Assembly (NCBI RefSeq): GCF_900188345.1
Contig: NZ_FZOD01000004.1
Coordinates: 262,784 to 326,783, forward strand
Source of the DNA: Streptosporangium subroseum
GTDB lineage: Bacteria; Actinomycetota; Actinomycetes; Streptosporangiales; Streptosporangiaceae
Reading direction: 5' to 3'
DNA length: 64,000 nt
The translations under genes and the position numbers were made by a program. A model generated the notes under the pieces. It saw only the letters and a program-made list of their open reading frames with translations. It did not search any database and had not been told where the DNA came from. Positions 54,927-64,000 of the stretch are shown one piece after another (within the stretch, counting starts at the first letter, position 1; every line of letters starts with the position of its first letter).

Positions 54927-56552
54927 ATGACCAGCCCGATCTTTACCCTTTGCGATGAATACGTCTCTCGCTGGGCGGCGCTCGACCCGGTCGCCGCCGG
55001 AAACGACGGTATCGATGCCGAGTTCGCAGCGGCCACCGACTACAGCCCGGACGGCGACGCCGCCCGGGCCGCCCTGATCGTCGAGACGCTGGGCGGACTC
55101 GCCTCCCTGCGCCCTCAGGACGAGGCGGATGTGCGGGCCGCGGCGCACCTGCGCGAGCGGCTGGAGGCCGAGCTCGCCTCGTACGAGATCGGCGAGCCGC
55201 TCCGCGCGGTGGCGGCGCCGTTCGGGCTGATCGCCGATCTGCGGGACAGCGTGGACCTGCTGCCGCACGGCACCGACGACGAATGGCGCGATGCGGCGGC
55301 CCGGCTCGCGGCCGTCCCGGAGATGCTGGACGGCTGGCGGGCGAGCCTGGAGACCGGACTGGCCCAGGGGCTCAGGGCCGCCCGCCGCCAGGCGATGGAA
55401 CTGGCCGCGCAGGCCGAGCTCTTCGCGAGCGGCTCCACCCACCGGGACTTCGTGGCGGGCTACGGCGACGGGCCCGTCAGGGGCGAGCTGGACGCGGGCG
55501 CCGCTTCGGCGCACGCCGCCTACGCCGAGGCCGCCCGCTACCTGCGTGAGGACTACGCGCCCCGGGCGACGGAGACCGACGCGGTCGGCGCCGAACGCTA
55601 CGCCGTGGCCGCCCGGATCAGCCTGGGCGCCGACATCGACCTGCTGGACGCCTACGAATGGGGCTGGGCCGAGCTGGGCCGCATCGAAGCGGAGCTGGCC
55701 GCCGAGGCGGAGCTGGTACGGCCGGGCGCCTCGGTGGAGGAGGCGACCGCGATCCTCAACGAGACGCAGTACGTCGAGGGCCGGGACGCCTACCTGGGCT
55801 GGCTGAAGGAGCGCCACGACCAGGCGATCGACCAGCTTCACGGCGTTCATTTCGACATCGCCGAGCCGCTGCGCACGGTGGACGTCACCCTGGCCCTCGG
55901 CTCGTCCTCGGGCGCGGCCTACTACAGCTCCCCCAGCGAGGACCTGTCCCGCCCCGGCCGCACCTGGTGGCCGGTGGACGAGGGACGGGATCGGTTCGAG
56001 GTCTGGAGCGAGCTGACCGTGGTCTTCCACGAGGGGGTGCCGGGCCACCACCTCCAGCTCGGCGCCACCCGGGTGGCCGGGGACGGCCTGTCGCGGTTCG
56101 GCAAGAACTCCTGGGTGAGCGGGCACGGCGAGGGCTGGGCCCTGTACGCCGAGAGGCTGGCCGACGAGCTGGGCTGGTTCAGCGAGCCGGGCACCCGGCT
56201 GGGCATGCTCGCCGCGTCGGCGCTGCGGGCCGCCCGGGTGGTCATCGACATCGGCGTCCACCTGGACCTGCCCCTGCCCGACGGCTCGAAGTGGACCTTC
56301 GAGAAGGCGTGCGAGGTGCTCCGCGACCGGGGCCGTTGTGAGCCGCACCGCGTCCACGCCGAGGTGGTCCGCTACTTCGGCTGGCCCGCCCAGGCGATCT
56401 CCTACAAGCTCGGCGAGCGCGCCTGGCTGGCCGCCAGGGACGAGGCCGCGCGGCGACCCGGTTTCGACATCAAGCGCTGGCACACCGCGGCCCTGGAGCT
56501 CGGCCCCGTGGGCCTGGCCGGCATGGCGGAGGCCCTGCGCCGGATCGGCTGA
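54927..56552 (+). CDS. DUF885 peptidase-like protein
   Basis: A 541-residue protein of the DUF885 family. The zinc-peptidase-like motif HEGVPGHH lies near residue 369 (VVFHEGVPGHHLQLG), with a downstream glutamate-containing GHGEGWALYAERL. Members are predicted metallopeptidases, some dipeptidyl or carboxypeptidase-like; the substrate is unknown. There is no signal peptide. ATG 54927 is 6 nt after a TAGGGT box (54915-54920), a leaderless start. Confidence 0.9.
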   Translation: MTSPIFTLCDEYVSRWAALDPVAAGNDGIDAEFAAATDYSPDGDAARAALIVETLGGLASLRPQDEADVRAAAHLRERLEAELASYEIGEPLRAVAAPFGLIADLRDSVDLLPHGTDDEWRDAAARLAAVPEMLDGWRASLETGLAQGLRAARRQAMELAAQAELFASGSTHRDFVAGYGDGPVRGELDAGAASAHAAYAEAARYLREDYAPRATETDAVGAERYAVAARISLGADIDLLDAYEWGWAELGRIEAELAAEAELVRPGASVEEATAILNETQYVEGRDAYLGWLKERHDQAIDQLHGVHFDIAEPLRTVDVTLALGSSSGAAYYSSPSEDLSRPGRTWWPVDEGRDRFEVWSELTVVFHEGVPGHHLQLGATRVAGDGLSRFGKNSWVSGHGEGWALYAERLADELGWFSEPGTRLGMLAASALRAARVVIDIGVHLDLPLPDGSKWTFEKACEVLRDRGRCEPHRVHAEVVRYFGWPAQAISYKLGERAWLAARDEAARRPGFDIKRWHTAALELGPVGLAGMAEALRRIG

Positions 56553-56558
56553 TTCCCG

Positions 56559-56593
56559 CCGGGCCCGCCCGCACAGCGTGCGGGCGGGCCCGG
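56559..56593. terminator. Bidirectional terminator
   Basis: A perfect 16-bp GC stem with an AGC loop lies between the convergent DUF885 and amine oxidase genes. Confidence 0.8.
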
Positions 56594-56670
56594 TCTGCGC
56601 GTGGGCACGCGCCGGTGGAGATCGGTGACGGCCCTATGGACCGTCTCCAAGCCGGGTCGGTGCGGCCGGG

Positions 56671-58260
56671 TCAGTGCGTGAGCACGCGCTTGTGAAGGTC
56701 GGTGACGGTCTTGCGGGCCGACTCCAGGGCGCCCGCCTGCCAGGCGATCATGTAGCTGAGCCAGTCGCCGGCGAAGTGGACGTGACCGGCCGGCTTGTTG
56801 AGCAGCTGGTATCCACCGGTGCGGGACGGCCACCCGACCCAGGCGCCCTCGATGTGCGGCTGGAGCTTCCAGGCGACCGAGACCGAGGAGGCCAGCTCGT
56901 CCCGGTATTTGGCGCCGTGGATCTTCATGCCCTGCTCGATCGCGCGCTTCTCCCGCTGGGGGTGCGGGAGCGCGGCGTAGGAATCCGCGTTGGCCCCGTT
57001 GTGGTAGTAGCCGATGACGAGGCCGCGCCGCGTGCCGTACCCGTAGGAGGGGTACCACATGACGGACAGGTCGAGGTCGGTGTTGGTGACGCCGCCGTAG
57101 ATGTTCTCGTCGATCTCCCACCACCGGCGACGGTACTCCAGGCCGATCTTGCCGGACGAGGTGACGGTCGGCATGGACAGGGCGGCCTGCACGTCGGGGC
57201 CCAGGTTGTGCGGGGTCTTGGCCAGGATGTGCGGCGGCATCGTGGCCACGCAGAAGTCCGCCTTGATCTTCCGCGTCCTGCCGTTCTTGTCCTGGTACTC
57301 GACCTCGACGCCGTCGGCCAGGTCGGTGATCTTCGTGACCTTCGATCTCAGCAGGATCTTCTCCTTGCCGACCGCGGCGGCGATCGCCTTGGGGATGGAG
57401 TCCATGCCCCCGACCGGCTGGAACATCAGCATCGCCTGGTCGTACCCGAACTCGAAGGAGAAGCGCTGGCCGACCCCGCTGGCGAGCACGTCGGAGAGCG
57501 AGGGAACGGGCCCCAGCACGGTGCCCGGCTGCTCGCCCGCGCCGGGATCGACGCTGTGCCCCCGGCGCTCGCCACCGGTGTAGGCGAAGCCGTTCGCCTT
57601 GGTGCCGATCGCGCCGAAACCTCTCAGGAAGGAGATGAGCCTCTCCTTGTCCTGCGCGGTCAGCTTGGCATCCAGCGCACCGCTGTCCGTGGCCGTGGAG
57701 AGCAGCTCGGAGATGTAGCCGTAGACGTCCGACTTCGCGGTACGCCAGCGGACCGGCGCGGTCATCCCCGCCGCCTCGTTGAAGATGTACGACTGGGCGT
57801 TGGAGTTGGTGAAGACCTCCAGGGGAACGCCCAGCTCGCGGCAGTAGTCCATGGTGACCATCCACTGCGCGAGCCTGGCGGGCCCGGCGTTCATGTAGAC
57901 GCCCTCGGAGAAGCGGGAGATCTGGGTTGAACCGTCCAGCTCGGTGATCCTGTCGCCGCCCCTGATGGTCCAGTTGCGGCCGCCGACCCGGTCCAGCGCC
58001 TCGAGCACGGTGCAGTCGTAGCCCGCCTTGCCCAGCTCGTAGGCCGTGGCCAGGCCCGCGACGCCCGCGCCGAGCACGACCACCTTCTTCGCGCCCCTGC
58101 CGGTGAGGGTGAAATCGGACGGCTGCGGAGGAGTGAAGGCCGTACGGGTCATCGCCTCGGCGGTGGGCGCGAGGCCGAGCGCACCCATCGTGGCGAAGAG
58201 TGCGCCTGCGCCACCCGTCGTGCCGACCGCTGTCAGAAAACCACGCCTGCTGTAACTCAA
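56671..58260 (-). CDS. Tat-exported flavin monoamine/L-amino-acid oxidase
   Basis: A 529-residue flavoenzyme. It begins with a twin-arginine signal (SYSRRGFLTAVGTTGG). The FAD dinucleotide motif is VVVLGAGVAGLATAYELGKAG with VGGRNWT; the C-terminal FAD motif is HFAGDWLSYMIAWQAGALESA. The architecture fits amine or L-amino-acid oxidases that make hydrogen peroxide outside the cell. The substrate is not known. The start is TTG 58260, chosen because a perfect GGAGG lies 6 bases upstream and it puts the Arg pair at residues 5-6. Confidence 0.9.
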   Translation of the reverse strand: MSYSRRGFLTAVGTTGGAGALFATMGALGLAPTAEAMTRTAFTPPQPSDFTLTGRGAKKVVVLGAGVAGLATAYELGKAGYDCTVLEALDRVGGRNWTIRGGDRITELDGSTQISRFSEGVYMNAGPARLAQWMVTMDYCRELGVPLEVFTNSNAQSYIFNEAAGMTAPVRWRTAKSDVYGYISELLSTATDSGALDAKLTAQDKERLISFLRGFGAIGTKANGFAYTGGERRGHSVDPGAGEQPGTVLGPVPSLSDVLASGVGQRFSFEFGYDQAMLMFQPVGGMDSIPKAIAAAVGKEKILLRSKVTKITDLADGVEVEYQDKNGRTRKIKADFCVATMPPHILAKTPHNLGPDVQAALSMPTVTSSGKIGLEYRRRWWEIDENIYGGVTNTDLDLSVMWYPSYGYGTRRGLVIGYYHNGANADSYAALPHPQREKRAIEQGMKIHGAKYRDELASSVSVAWKLQPHIEGAWVGWPSRTGGYQLLNKPAGHVHFAGDWLSYMIAWQAGALESARKTVTDLHKRVLTH

Positions 58261-58461
58261 AGAAACCTCCAAGATCTTTGGAGGCAAGTGTGAGCGGGAT
58301 CTATTGCGTAAGATCGACGATCTCGTTCCGGGAATATTTCCCAGCCAAAACTCAGCTTTCTCGGCCTAAATCACTTCTTTTCGATCGAGTGGCCCCTGGC
58401 TCCGCACCACGGCGGAGTTCGTCGAGGCGATGCGGGGACCGCAACCCCATAAAGTAGCGGC

Positions 58462-59334
58462 ATGGTGATTCTGGACGGCGGGCTGGCCACGCATTTGGAG
58501 GCGCTGGGCGCGGACCTGCGCGACGAGCTCTGGTCGGCGAAAGTCCTTCTGGAGAATCCCGCGGTGATCCGGCAGGCGCATCTCGACTATTTCGCCGCGG
58601 GGGCGGAGGTGGCGACCACCGCGAGTTACCAGGCGAGCATTCCGGCATTCGTCCGGCGAGGCCTGAGTCCCGCCGAGGCCGAGGATCTGATCCTGCTCTC
58701 CGTGCACCTGGCCGTCGAGGCCCGCGACGCCCACGGTTCGGGCACGGTGGCCGCCAGCGTCGGTCCCTACGGGGCCTATCTGGCCAACGGAGCCGAATAC
58801 ACCGGCGACTACGACCTCGACGAGGACGGCCTGACCGACTGGCACCGGGAGCGCTGGCACATCCTGGCCGGCAGCGAGGCCGACCTGCTGGCGTGCGAGA
58901 CCATCCCGTCCTACACCGAGGCCAGGGCGCTGAAGCGGCTGCTCGCCGAGACTCCGGAAATGCGGGCGTGGGTGAGTTTCTCCTGCCGCGACGGCGAGCG
59001 CATCAACGACGGCACCCCGCTGAAGGAGGCCGCCGCGCTGTTCGCCGGCGACCCGCAGGTGATCGCGGTCGGCGTCAACTGCACCGCGCCGCGCCACATT
59101 CTCAGCCTGATCGGCCAGATCAAGGGCAAGCCGGCGATGGTCTACCCGAACTCCGGTGAGCTCTGGGACGCCGCGAGCCACAGCTGGCTCGGGCTGGCCG
59201 ACCCGATGGAGTTCGGTCAGGCCGCCGCCGAGTGGAACGCCGCGGGCTCCGCCTTCGTCGGCGGCTGCTGCCGCACCACCCCCGAGCACATCCGCCAGAT
59301 CCGCGCCCACCTCACGGGAGAGCCCACCGGCTGA
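58462..59334 (+). CDS. mmuM: Homocysteine S-methyltransferase
   Basis: A 290-residue zinc enzyme that transfers a methyl group from S-methylmethionine (or SAM) to homocysteine, making methionine. Zinc ligands are in GVNCTAP (about C207) and GGCCRTTPEHI (about C269-270). The N-terminus VILDGGLATHLEALG and ETIPSYTEARAL are typical. ATG 58462 is exactly 6 nt after a TAAAGT box (58450-58455), so the mRNA is probably leaderless. Confidence 0.93.
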   Translation: MVILDGGLATHLEALGADLRDELWSAKVLLENPAVIRQAHLDYFAAGAEVATTASYQASIPAFVRRGLSPAEAEDLILLSVHLAVEARDAHGSGTVAASVGPYGAYLANGAEYTGDYDLDEDGLTDWHRERWHILAGSEADLLACETIPSYTEARALKRLLAETPEMRAWVSFSCRDGERINDGTPLKEAAALFAGDPQVIAVGVNCTAPRHILSLIGQIKGKPAMVYPNSGELWDAASHSWLGLADPMEFGQAAAEWNAAGSAFVGGCCRTTPEHIRQIRAHLTGEPTG

Positions 59335-59397
59335 AGCGCGACCGGACTCCCCGGCAGTGCGTCTCGTCCTCACGGGGCAGCACACCGGCCGGGCGCT

Positions 59398-59434
59398 TGA
59401 GACGGGATTCACGGCCGCCCTGAATCCCGTCTCA
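59398..59434. terminator. Terminator between mmuM and rhaB
   Basis: A perfect 14-bp stem with a 9-nt loop lies between the convergent genes. Confidence 0.8.
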
Positions 59435-59450
59435 TGACTTCCCGTTCTTG

Positions 59451-60881
59451 TTACCGCGCCGGCCGCGCGAACGCCCGTGCGGCCGGCACCGCGGCGTCCG
59501 CCCGGGGCTCGTGGCGTTCCAGCCGCTGGGTGCCCCGGATGAGGGCTCGCAGGTCGGCGAGGGTGCCGGAGATCGCGCCGTCGGCCCTGGCCTGGACCAG
59601 GACGTTGCCGATCGAGGTGGCCTCGACCGGCCCCGCGACCACCGGAAGACCGCAGGCGTCCGCGGTGAGCTCGCAGAGCAGGGCGTTGCGAGAACCTCCG
59701 CCGACGATGTGGATCACGTCCACCTCCTGCCCGGTGAGCCGCCGGGCGTCCTGGAGCGCCGCCCGGTGCGCCAGCGCGAGGGAGTCCACCACGCAGCGGA
59801 CGATCTGGGCCCGGGTCTCCGGGACCGGCTGGCCGGTGCGGCGGCAGAAGTCGGCGAGGCGTCCCGGCATGTCGCCGGGCGCGTGGAAGACCGGATCGTC
59901 GGCGTCCACCGTCGACCGGAACGGCGCCTCTCCTGCGGCCTGCCCGAGCAGCGCCTCCAGGTCGACGCGCTCGCCCCCGGTCTCCCAGACGCGGATGCAC
60001 TCCTGCAGGAGCCAGAGGCCGGTGACGTTACGGAGGTAGCGGACCGTGCCGTCGATACCGGCCTCGTTGGTGAAGTTGGCCCGCCGCCCCTCCTCACTGA
60101 TCATCGGCTGGTCCAGCTCGACACCGACCAGCGACCACGTGCCGCAGGAGATGTAGGCGAACCGCTCGCCGTCGGCCGGGACCGCGGCCACGGCCGAAGC
60201 CGTGTCGTGCGAGCCCACCGCGATGACCGGGGTGCCCGGCGGCAGCCCGGTCTCGTCCGCGGCCTCCGCCGTCAGCGGGCCGATCACCTCGCCCGGCCGC
60301 CGCAGCGGCGGGAGGATCTTCGAGGCGGGGCCGAGGCCGCCCGCCAGGACCGCGTCCCACTCGCGGGTCCTGGCGTCGAGCAGCTGGGTGGTGGAGGCGT
60401 TGGTCAGCTCCGCGCCGATCTCCCCGGTCAGCCAGTACGCGATCAGGTCGGGGATGAGCAGCATCGTCGTGGCCGAGGCCAGCCGGGGCTCGGCGGCCAG
60501 CTGGTGGATCGTGTTGAACGGCTGGCGCGCGATGCCGGTGCGGGCGTACAGCTCCTCGAAGGGGACCCGGCTGCTCACCTGCTCGGTACGGCCGTCGCGG
60601 TAGTGCACCGGGTTGCCGAGCAGCGCGCCGCGCTCGTCCAGCAATCCGTAGTCCACCGCCCAGGAGTCCACCCCGATCCCGTCCACGGGGCCGGCGGCCC
60701 GCAGGCCGTCCAGCACCCCCCGGTAGATCCGCAGGATGTCCCAGTGCAGCGTGCCGCCCGCCCGTACGGGCACGTTCGCGAACCGGTGCACCTCGCGCAG
60801 GTTCAGCGTGCCGGGGCCCACCTCGGCGACGACGACCCGCCCGCTGGAGGCGCCCAGGTCGACGGCCGCGTACCGCCTCAT
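59451..60881 (-). CDS. rhaB: Rhamnulokinase
   Basis: A 476-residue FGGY-family kinase that phosphorylates L-rhamnulose. Conserved parts are AAVDLGASSGRV, GIGVDSWAVDYGLLD, IGSHDTASA-like AVGSHDTASAVAAV, SCGTWSLVGVELD, and IHIVGGGSRNALLCELTADA. It overlaps the aldolase/dehydrogenase gene by ATGA, so it is the last gene of the rhamnose operon. The tail is about 15 residues longer than usual. Confidence 0.95.
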   Translation of the reverse strand: MRRYAAVDLGASSGRVVVAEVGPGTLNLREVHRFANVPVRAGGTLHWDILRIYRGVLDGLRAAGPVDGIGVDSWAVDYGLLDERGALLGNPVHYRDGRTEQVSSRVPFEELYARTGIARQPFNTIHQLAAEPRLASATTMLLIPDLIAYWLTGEIGAELTNASTTQLLDARTREWDAVLAGGLGPASKILPPLRRPGEVIGPLTAEAADETGLPPGTPVIAVGSHDTASAVAAVPADGERFAYISCGTWSLVGVELDQPMISEEGRRANFTNEAGIDGTVRYLRNVTGLWLLQECIRVWETGGERVDLEALLGQAAGEAPFRSTVDADDPVFHAPGDMPGRLADFCRRTGQPVPETRAQIVRCVVDSLALAHRAALQDARRLTGQEVDVIHIVGGGSRNALLCELTADACGLPVVAGPVEATSIGNVLVQARADGAISGTLADLRALIRGTQRLERHEPRADAAVPAARAFARPAR

Positions 60882-62893
60882 CGCAGGAACGCCGCGGCCA
60901 CACCCGCGTCCACCGGGATGTGCAGGCCCGTGGTCTGGGTGAGCTGGGTGAGCTGGAAGACGGCGGCGGCGATGTGCTCAGGCAGCACCTCGCGCTTGAG
61001 CAGGGTCCGCTGGGCGTAGAACTCGCCGAGCTTCTCCTCCTCCACGCCGTAGACGGCCGCCCGGTTGGCGCCCCACCCGGAGGCGAAGATCCCGGATCCG
61101 CGGACCACGCCGTCGGGATTGATCCCGTTGACCCGGATGCCGTGCCCGCCCAGCTCGGCGGCGAGCAGCCGGACCTGGTGCGCCTGGTCGGCCTTGGCCG
61201 CGCCGTAGGCGACGTTGTTCGGACCGGCGAAGACCGCGTTCTTGGAGGAGATGTAGACGATCTCCCCGCCCCTCCCCTGCTCGATCATGACGCGGGCGGT
61301 CTCGCGGGAGACGAGGAACGACCCGCGGGCCATCACGTCGTGCTGCAGGTCCCAGTCGGCGAGCGTGGTCTCCAGCAGGGAGCGCGACAGGGACAGCCCG
61401 GCGTTGTTGACCACGAGGTCCACCCCGCCGAAGGCCAGCACCGCCTGCCGTACGGCCGCGGTGACCTGCTCCTCGGAGGTCACGTCCACCGCCACGGCGA
61501 GCGCCGTCTCGCCCAGCTCGGAGGCCACCTTCTCGGCCGCCGCGAAGTCCCGGTCCGCCACGACCACGCACGCGCCCTCGGCGGAGAGCCTGCGCACGGT
61601 CGCGGCGCCGATGCCCGAACCGCCGCCGGTCACGAACGCGACCCGGGTCGCCAGCGGCTTGGCCGGGGGCATCCGGCGGAGCTTGGCCTCCTCCAGGTCC
61701 CAGTACTCGATGCGGAACTTCTCCGACTCCTCGATCGGCGCGTAGGACGACACCGCCTCGGCTCCGCGCATCACGTTGATCGCGTTGACGTAGAACTCGC
61801 CCGCGACCCGGGCGGTCTGCTTGTCCTTGCCAAAGGAGAACATGCCCACGCCGGGGACCAGCACGATCGCCGGGTCCGCGCCGCGCATCGCGGGCGAGCC
61901 CGGGACGGCGTGCCGGGCGTAGTAGGCCGCGTACTGCTCCCTGTATCGGGCGTGCAGCTCGCGGAGCCGCGCGGTCACCTCGTCCAGGGGCGCGTCGCCT
62001 GGCAGGTCGAGGACCAGCGGCGCGACCTTCGTGCGCAGGAAGTGGTCGGGACACGAGGTGCCGAGCGCGGCCAGGCGGGGGTGCTCGGCACGCGACAGGA
62101 AGTCCAGCACCTCTGCGGTGGCGGTGTGGTGGCCCACCTGGGGCAGGTCCGTCGAGGCCAGACCGCGGATCAGCGGGAACAGCGCGGCCGCCCGCTCCCG
62201 CCGTACGGTCTCCGGCAGAGGCTCGTGGATCACCGGGCCGAACGGGTCGGGCCTGCCGTGTTCGGCCAGGTAGGTCTCGGCGGTGCGGATGATGTCCAGG
62301 GAGTTGGCCGAGCACTCGGCCGAGGTGTCGCCCCAGGCGGTGATGCCGTGCCCGCCGAGAATGCAGCCGATCGCCCGCGGGTTGGCCGCCTTGATCGCGG
62401 AGATGTCCAGGCCGAGCTGGAATCCGGGCCGCCGCCACGGCACCCAGACCACCCGGTCACCGAAGATCCGCACCGTGAGCTCGGGGCCGTCGGCGGCCGC
62501 GGCGATCGCGATGCCCGCGTCCGGGTGGAGGTGGTCCACGTGCGCCGCGTCCACCAGGCCGTGCATCGCGGTGTCGATCGACGGCGCCGCGCCGCCCCTG
62601 CCGTGCAGGCAGAAGTCGAACGCGGCGACCATCTCGTCCTCGCGCTCCACCCCCGGATACACCTCGGCGAGTGCCCGGAGCCGGTCCAGCCGCAGTACGG
62701 CCAGGCCGCCCTCGGTGAGCGTCCCGAGGTCCCCGCCCGAGCCCTTCACCCACATCAGCTCGGTGTCCGACCCGGTGACCGGGTCGGGGGCCGAGCCCTT
62801 GGCCGAGGTGTTGCCCCCCGCGTAGTTCGTGTTACGCGGATCGGAACCGAGAGCACGCGACCGCTGGAGAAGCTCCTCAACAGCCGAATTCAT
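60878..62893 (-). CDS. rhaD: Bifunctional rhamnulose-1-phosphate aldolase / lactaldehyde dehydrogenase
   Basis: A 671-residue fusion. The N-terminal part, about 1-400, is a class II aldolase (NTSAKGSAPDPVTG, VDHLHPDAGIAIA, GGHGITAWG) that splits rhamnulose 1-phosphate into dihydroxyacetone phosphate and L-lactaldehyde. The C-terminal part, about 425-671, is a short-chain dehydrogenase (VTGGGSGIGAATVRRL, NNAGLS, SSKN...YGAAK) that oxidises or reduces the lactaldehyde. This fusion (RhaEW/YuxG type) is usual in Bacilli and actinobacteria. ATG 62893 follows GGGAG. Confidence 0.95.
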   Translation of the reverse strand: MNSAVEELLQRSRALGSDPRNTNYAGGNTSAKGSAPDPVTGSDTELMWVKGSGGDLGTLTEGGLAVLRLDRLRALAEVYPGVEREDEMVAAFDFCLHGRGGAAPSIDTAMHGLVDAAHVDHLHPDAGIAIAAAADGPELTVRIFGDRVVWVPWRRPGFQLGLDISAIKAANPRAIGCILGGHGITAWGDTSAECSANSLDIIRTAETYLAEHGRPDPFGPVIHEPLPETVRRERAAALFPLIRGLASTDLPQVGHHTATAEVLDFLSRAEHPRLAALGTSCPDHFLRTKVAPLVLDLPGDAPLDEVTARLRELHARYREQYAAYYARHAVPGSPAMRGADPAIVLVPGVGMFSFGKDKQTARVAGEFYVNAINVMRGAEAVSSYAPIEESEKFRIEYWDLEEAKLRRMPPAKPLATRVAFVTGGGSGIGAATVRRLSAEGACVVVADRDFAAAEKVASELGETALAVAVDVTSEEQVTAAVRQAVLAFGGVDLVVNNAGLSLSRSLLETTLADWDLQHDVMARGSFLVSRETARVMIEQGRGGEIVYISSKNAVFAGPNNVAYGAAKADQAHQVRLLAAELGGHGIRVNGINPDGVVRGSGIFASGWGANRAAVYGVEEEKLGEFYAQRTLLKREVLPEHIAAAVFQLTQLTQTTGLHIPVDAGVAAAFLR

Positions 62894-63056
62894 GACATCT
62901 CCCACTCACTAGTTGCTTGCCTTCCACAGGCGCCGAGGAACGGCGCGCTCCATCTCGCCCTGGCCGATGCCGGATGCCGGCTCCGGTGAGACCCGGGTCC
63001 GGACGGCCCGGTCCGGACGGCCCACGCTCGGACGACCCGAACTCGGAGACCGGGGG

Positions 63057-64000
63057 TCAGGCGCCCCAGCCGGCGGGGGCGCCGCCGACCCGCTCATCAC
63101 GAACCCGCTCGAAATACCCCGACCGCCCATACGCCGCCATCGGATCGGGATCCAACCCCATCTCACCGCGCACCTGCCCCAGCAACGGCCGCACATCGGT
63201 GTTATACGCATCCATCACCACCGCATTGGCCCCCAGCACATCCCCCGCCGCCTGCGCCACCGCCAACGCACCCCGATCCACCAGCAACGCCTTCGCCGTG
63301 GCCTCCTGCACATTCATCACCGACCGAATCTGCCCCGCGATCTTCGGCTCGATGTTGTGACACTGATCCAACATGAACGCCACATTCGCGTCCGCCTCCA
63401 ACCCACCCCCACCGATCACCTCGAACATGATCCGAAACAACTGAAACGGATCCGCGGCCCCCACCATCAGATCGTCATCGGCATAAAACCGCGAGTTGAA
63501 GTCAAACCCCCCCAGCTTGCCCTCCCGCAGCAAAAACGCCACGATGAACTCGATATTCACCCCCGGCGCATGATGCCCGGTATCCACCACCACCTGCGCC
63601 CGCTCCCCCAACCGCAGGCAATGCGCATACGCCGTCCCCCAGTCCGGCACATCACTGACATAAAACGCCGGCTCAAACAACTTGTACTCCAGCAAAAACC
63701 GCTGATGCTCCCCCAGCCGGGCATACACCCGCTCCAGCGCCGTCGCCAGCCGATCCTGCCGGGAGCGGATGTCGTCTTGCCCCGGATAGTTGGTGCCATC
63801 GGAAAACCACAGCTTCAACGTTGATGAGCCGGTGGCGTCCATGATGTCCACGCACTCCAGCAGATGATCGATCGCCCGGGCCCGCACCCGCGGATCCGGG
63901 TTGGTCACGCTGCCCAGCATGTAGGCGTCGTCTTGGAACACGTTGGAGTTGATCGCCCCGATTCCCACCCCCAGCTCCGCCGCCCGCGCCGCCAGCGCGG
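63057..64000 (-). CDS. rhaI: L-Rhamnose isomerase, partial (5' end beyond the window)
   Basis: The last 314 codons of an L-rhamnose isomerase of the Pseudomonas RhaI type, which converts rhamnose to rhamnulose. Metal- and substrate-site motifs are present: [65 protein letters not shown] and [10 protein letters not shown]. The gene heads the rhaI-rhaD-rhaB operon in the window. Its codons end in G or T (GAT, TTT, TTG, GGG) much more often than in rhaD and rhaB, whose codons mostly end in C. Confidence 0.93.
   Translation of the reverse strand, partial: ALAARAAELGVGIGAINSNVFQDDAYMLGSVTNPDPRVRARAIDHLLECVDIMDATGSSTLKLWFSDGTNYPGQDDIRSRQDRLATALERVYARLGEHQRFLLEYKLFEPAFYVSDVPDWGTAYAHCLRLGERAQVVVDTGHHAPGVNIEFIVAFLLREGKLGGFDFNSRFYADDDLMVGAADPFQLFRIMFEVIGGGGLEADANVAFMLDQCHNIEPKIAGQIRSVMNVQEATAKALLVDRGALAVAQAAGDVLGANAVVMDAYNTDVRPLLGQVRGEMGLDPDPMAAYGRSGYFERVRDERVGGAPAGWGA

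Noticed and set aside
52398..56483. Very long minus-strand open frame (about 1360 codons) opposite the VIT/vWA and DUF885 genes
   Set aside because: It is a shadow of two clear plus-strand genes in high-GC DNA. Its translation is Gly/Arg/Asp-rich with no domain, and it spans an intergenic gap.

Overview
The window is chromosomal DNA from a high-GC actinobacterium. The best guess is a filamentous, sporulating member of the Streptosporangiaceae or a close relative. The evidence is the very high GC with C/G-ending codons, an unmistakable BldD, a PASTA-domain Ser/Thr kinase next to the thiamine genes, group III phosphofructokinase, and many gene starts placed 6-8 nt after a TANNNT -10 box (leaderless transcripts). 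No mobile element, CRISPR array, rRNA or tRNA was seen.

Layout. 1-2.7 kb: tail of arginine deiminase, an APC amino-acid permease and an overlapping tandem universal stress protein. 3-8 kb: bldD, a membrane SpoIIE-type phosphatase, a small HEPN protein behind a consensus promoter carrying two LexA-like boxes, a secreted L,D-transpeptidase, a YbaK deacylase and a GNAT enzyme. 8-19.3 kb: a large permease, metF, a polyprenyl diphosphate synthase, thiE, an Rv2175c-like DNA-binding protein, an FAD oxidoreductase, a TPP riboswitch with thiO-thiS-thiG, and a PknL-like PASTA kinase.

19.4-27.8 kb is a purine-degradation cluster on the minus strand. uraD, uraH, uricase, two xanthine dehydrogenase subunits and an 8-oxoguanine/guanine deaminase are followed by glycerate kinase, allantoinase and allantoicase. 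Together they take purines through urate and allantoin to glyoxylate-derived glycerate; the molybdenum subunit of the dehydrogenase is absent. 28-40.4 kb: endonuclease IV, a repeat-rich non-coding kilobase, a LytS/LytTR two-component pair, a molybdopterin protein, DAHP synthase behind an aromatic-rich leader peptide and attenuator, thiI, a secreted poly-asparagine protein, a NarL-type two-component pair, and 6-phosphofructokinase with a DasR-type operator upstream.

40.7-64 kb: a lipoprotein related to the dimethylformamidase large subunit, a lactonase, a MarR-GNAT fusion with a palindromic operator, a PhoX-like protein, a very large KAP NTPase with a degenerate caspase-like front end, an MDR oxidoreductase divergent from a TetR regulator, Dps, a MerR-VIT/vWA operon, a DUF885 peptidase-like protein, a Tat-exported amine oxidase, a homocysteine methyltransferase, and a rhamnose operon (rhaI-rhaD/ADH-rhaB). 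Its isomerase gene has a clearly different codon usage.

The most interesting items are the SOS-like control of the HEPN gene, the aromatic leader/attenuator before DAHP synthase, the pseudo-caspase-KAP fusion, the DasR site upstream of a phosphofructokinase with PPi-type residues, and the poly-Asn protein.
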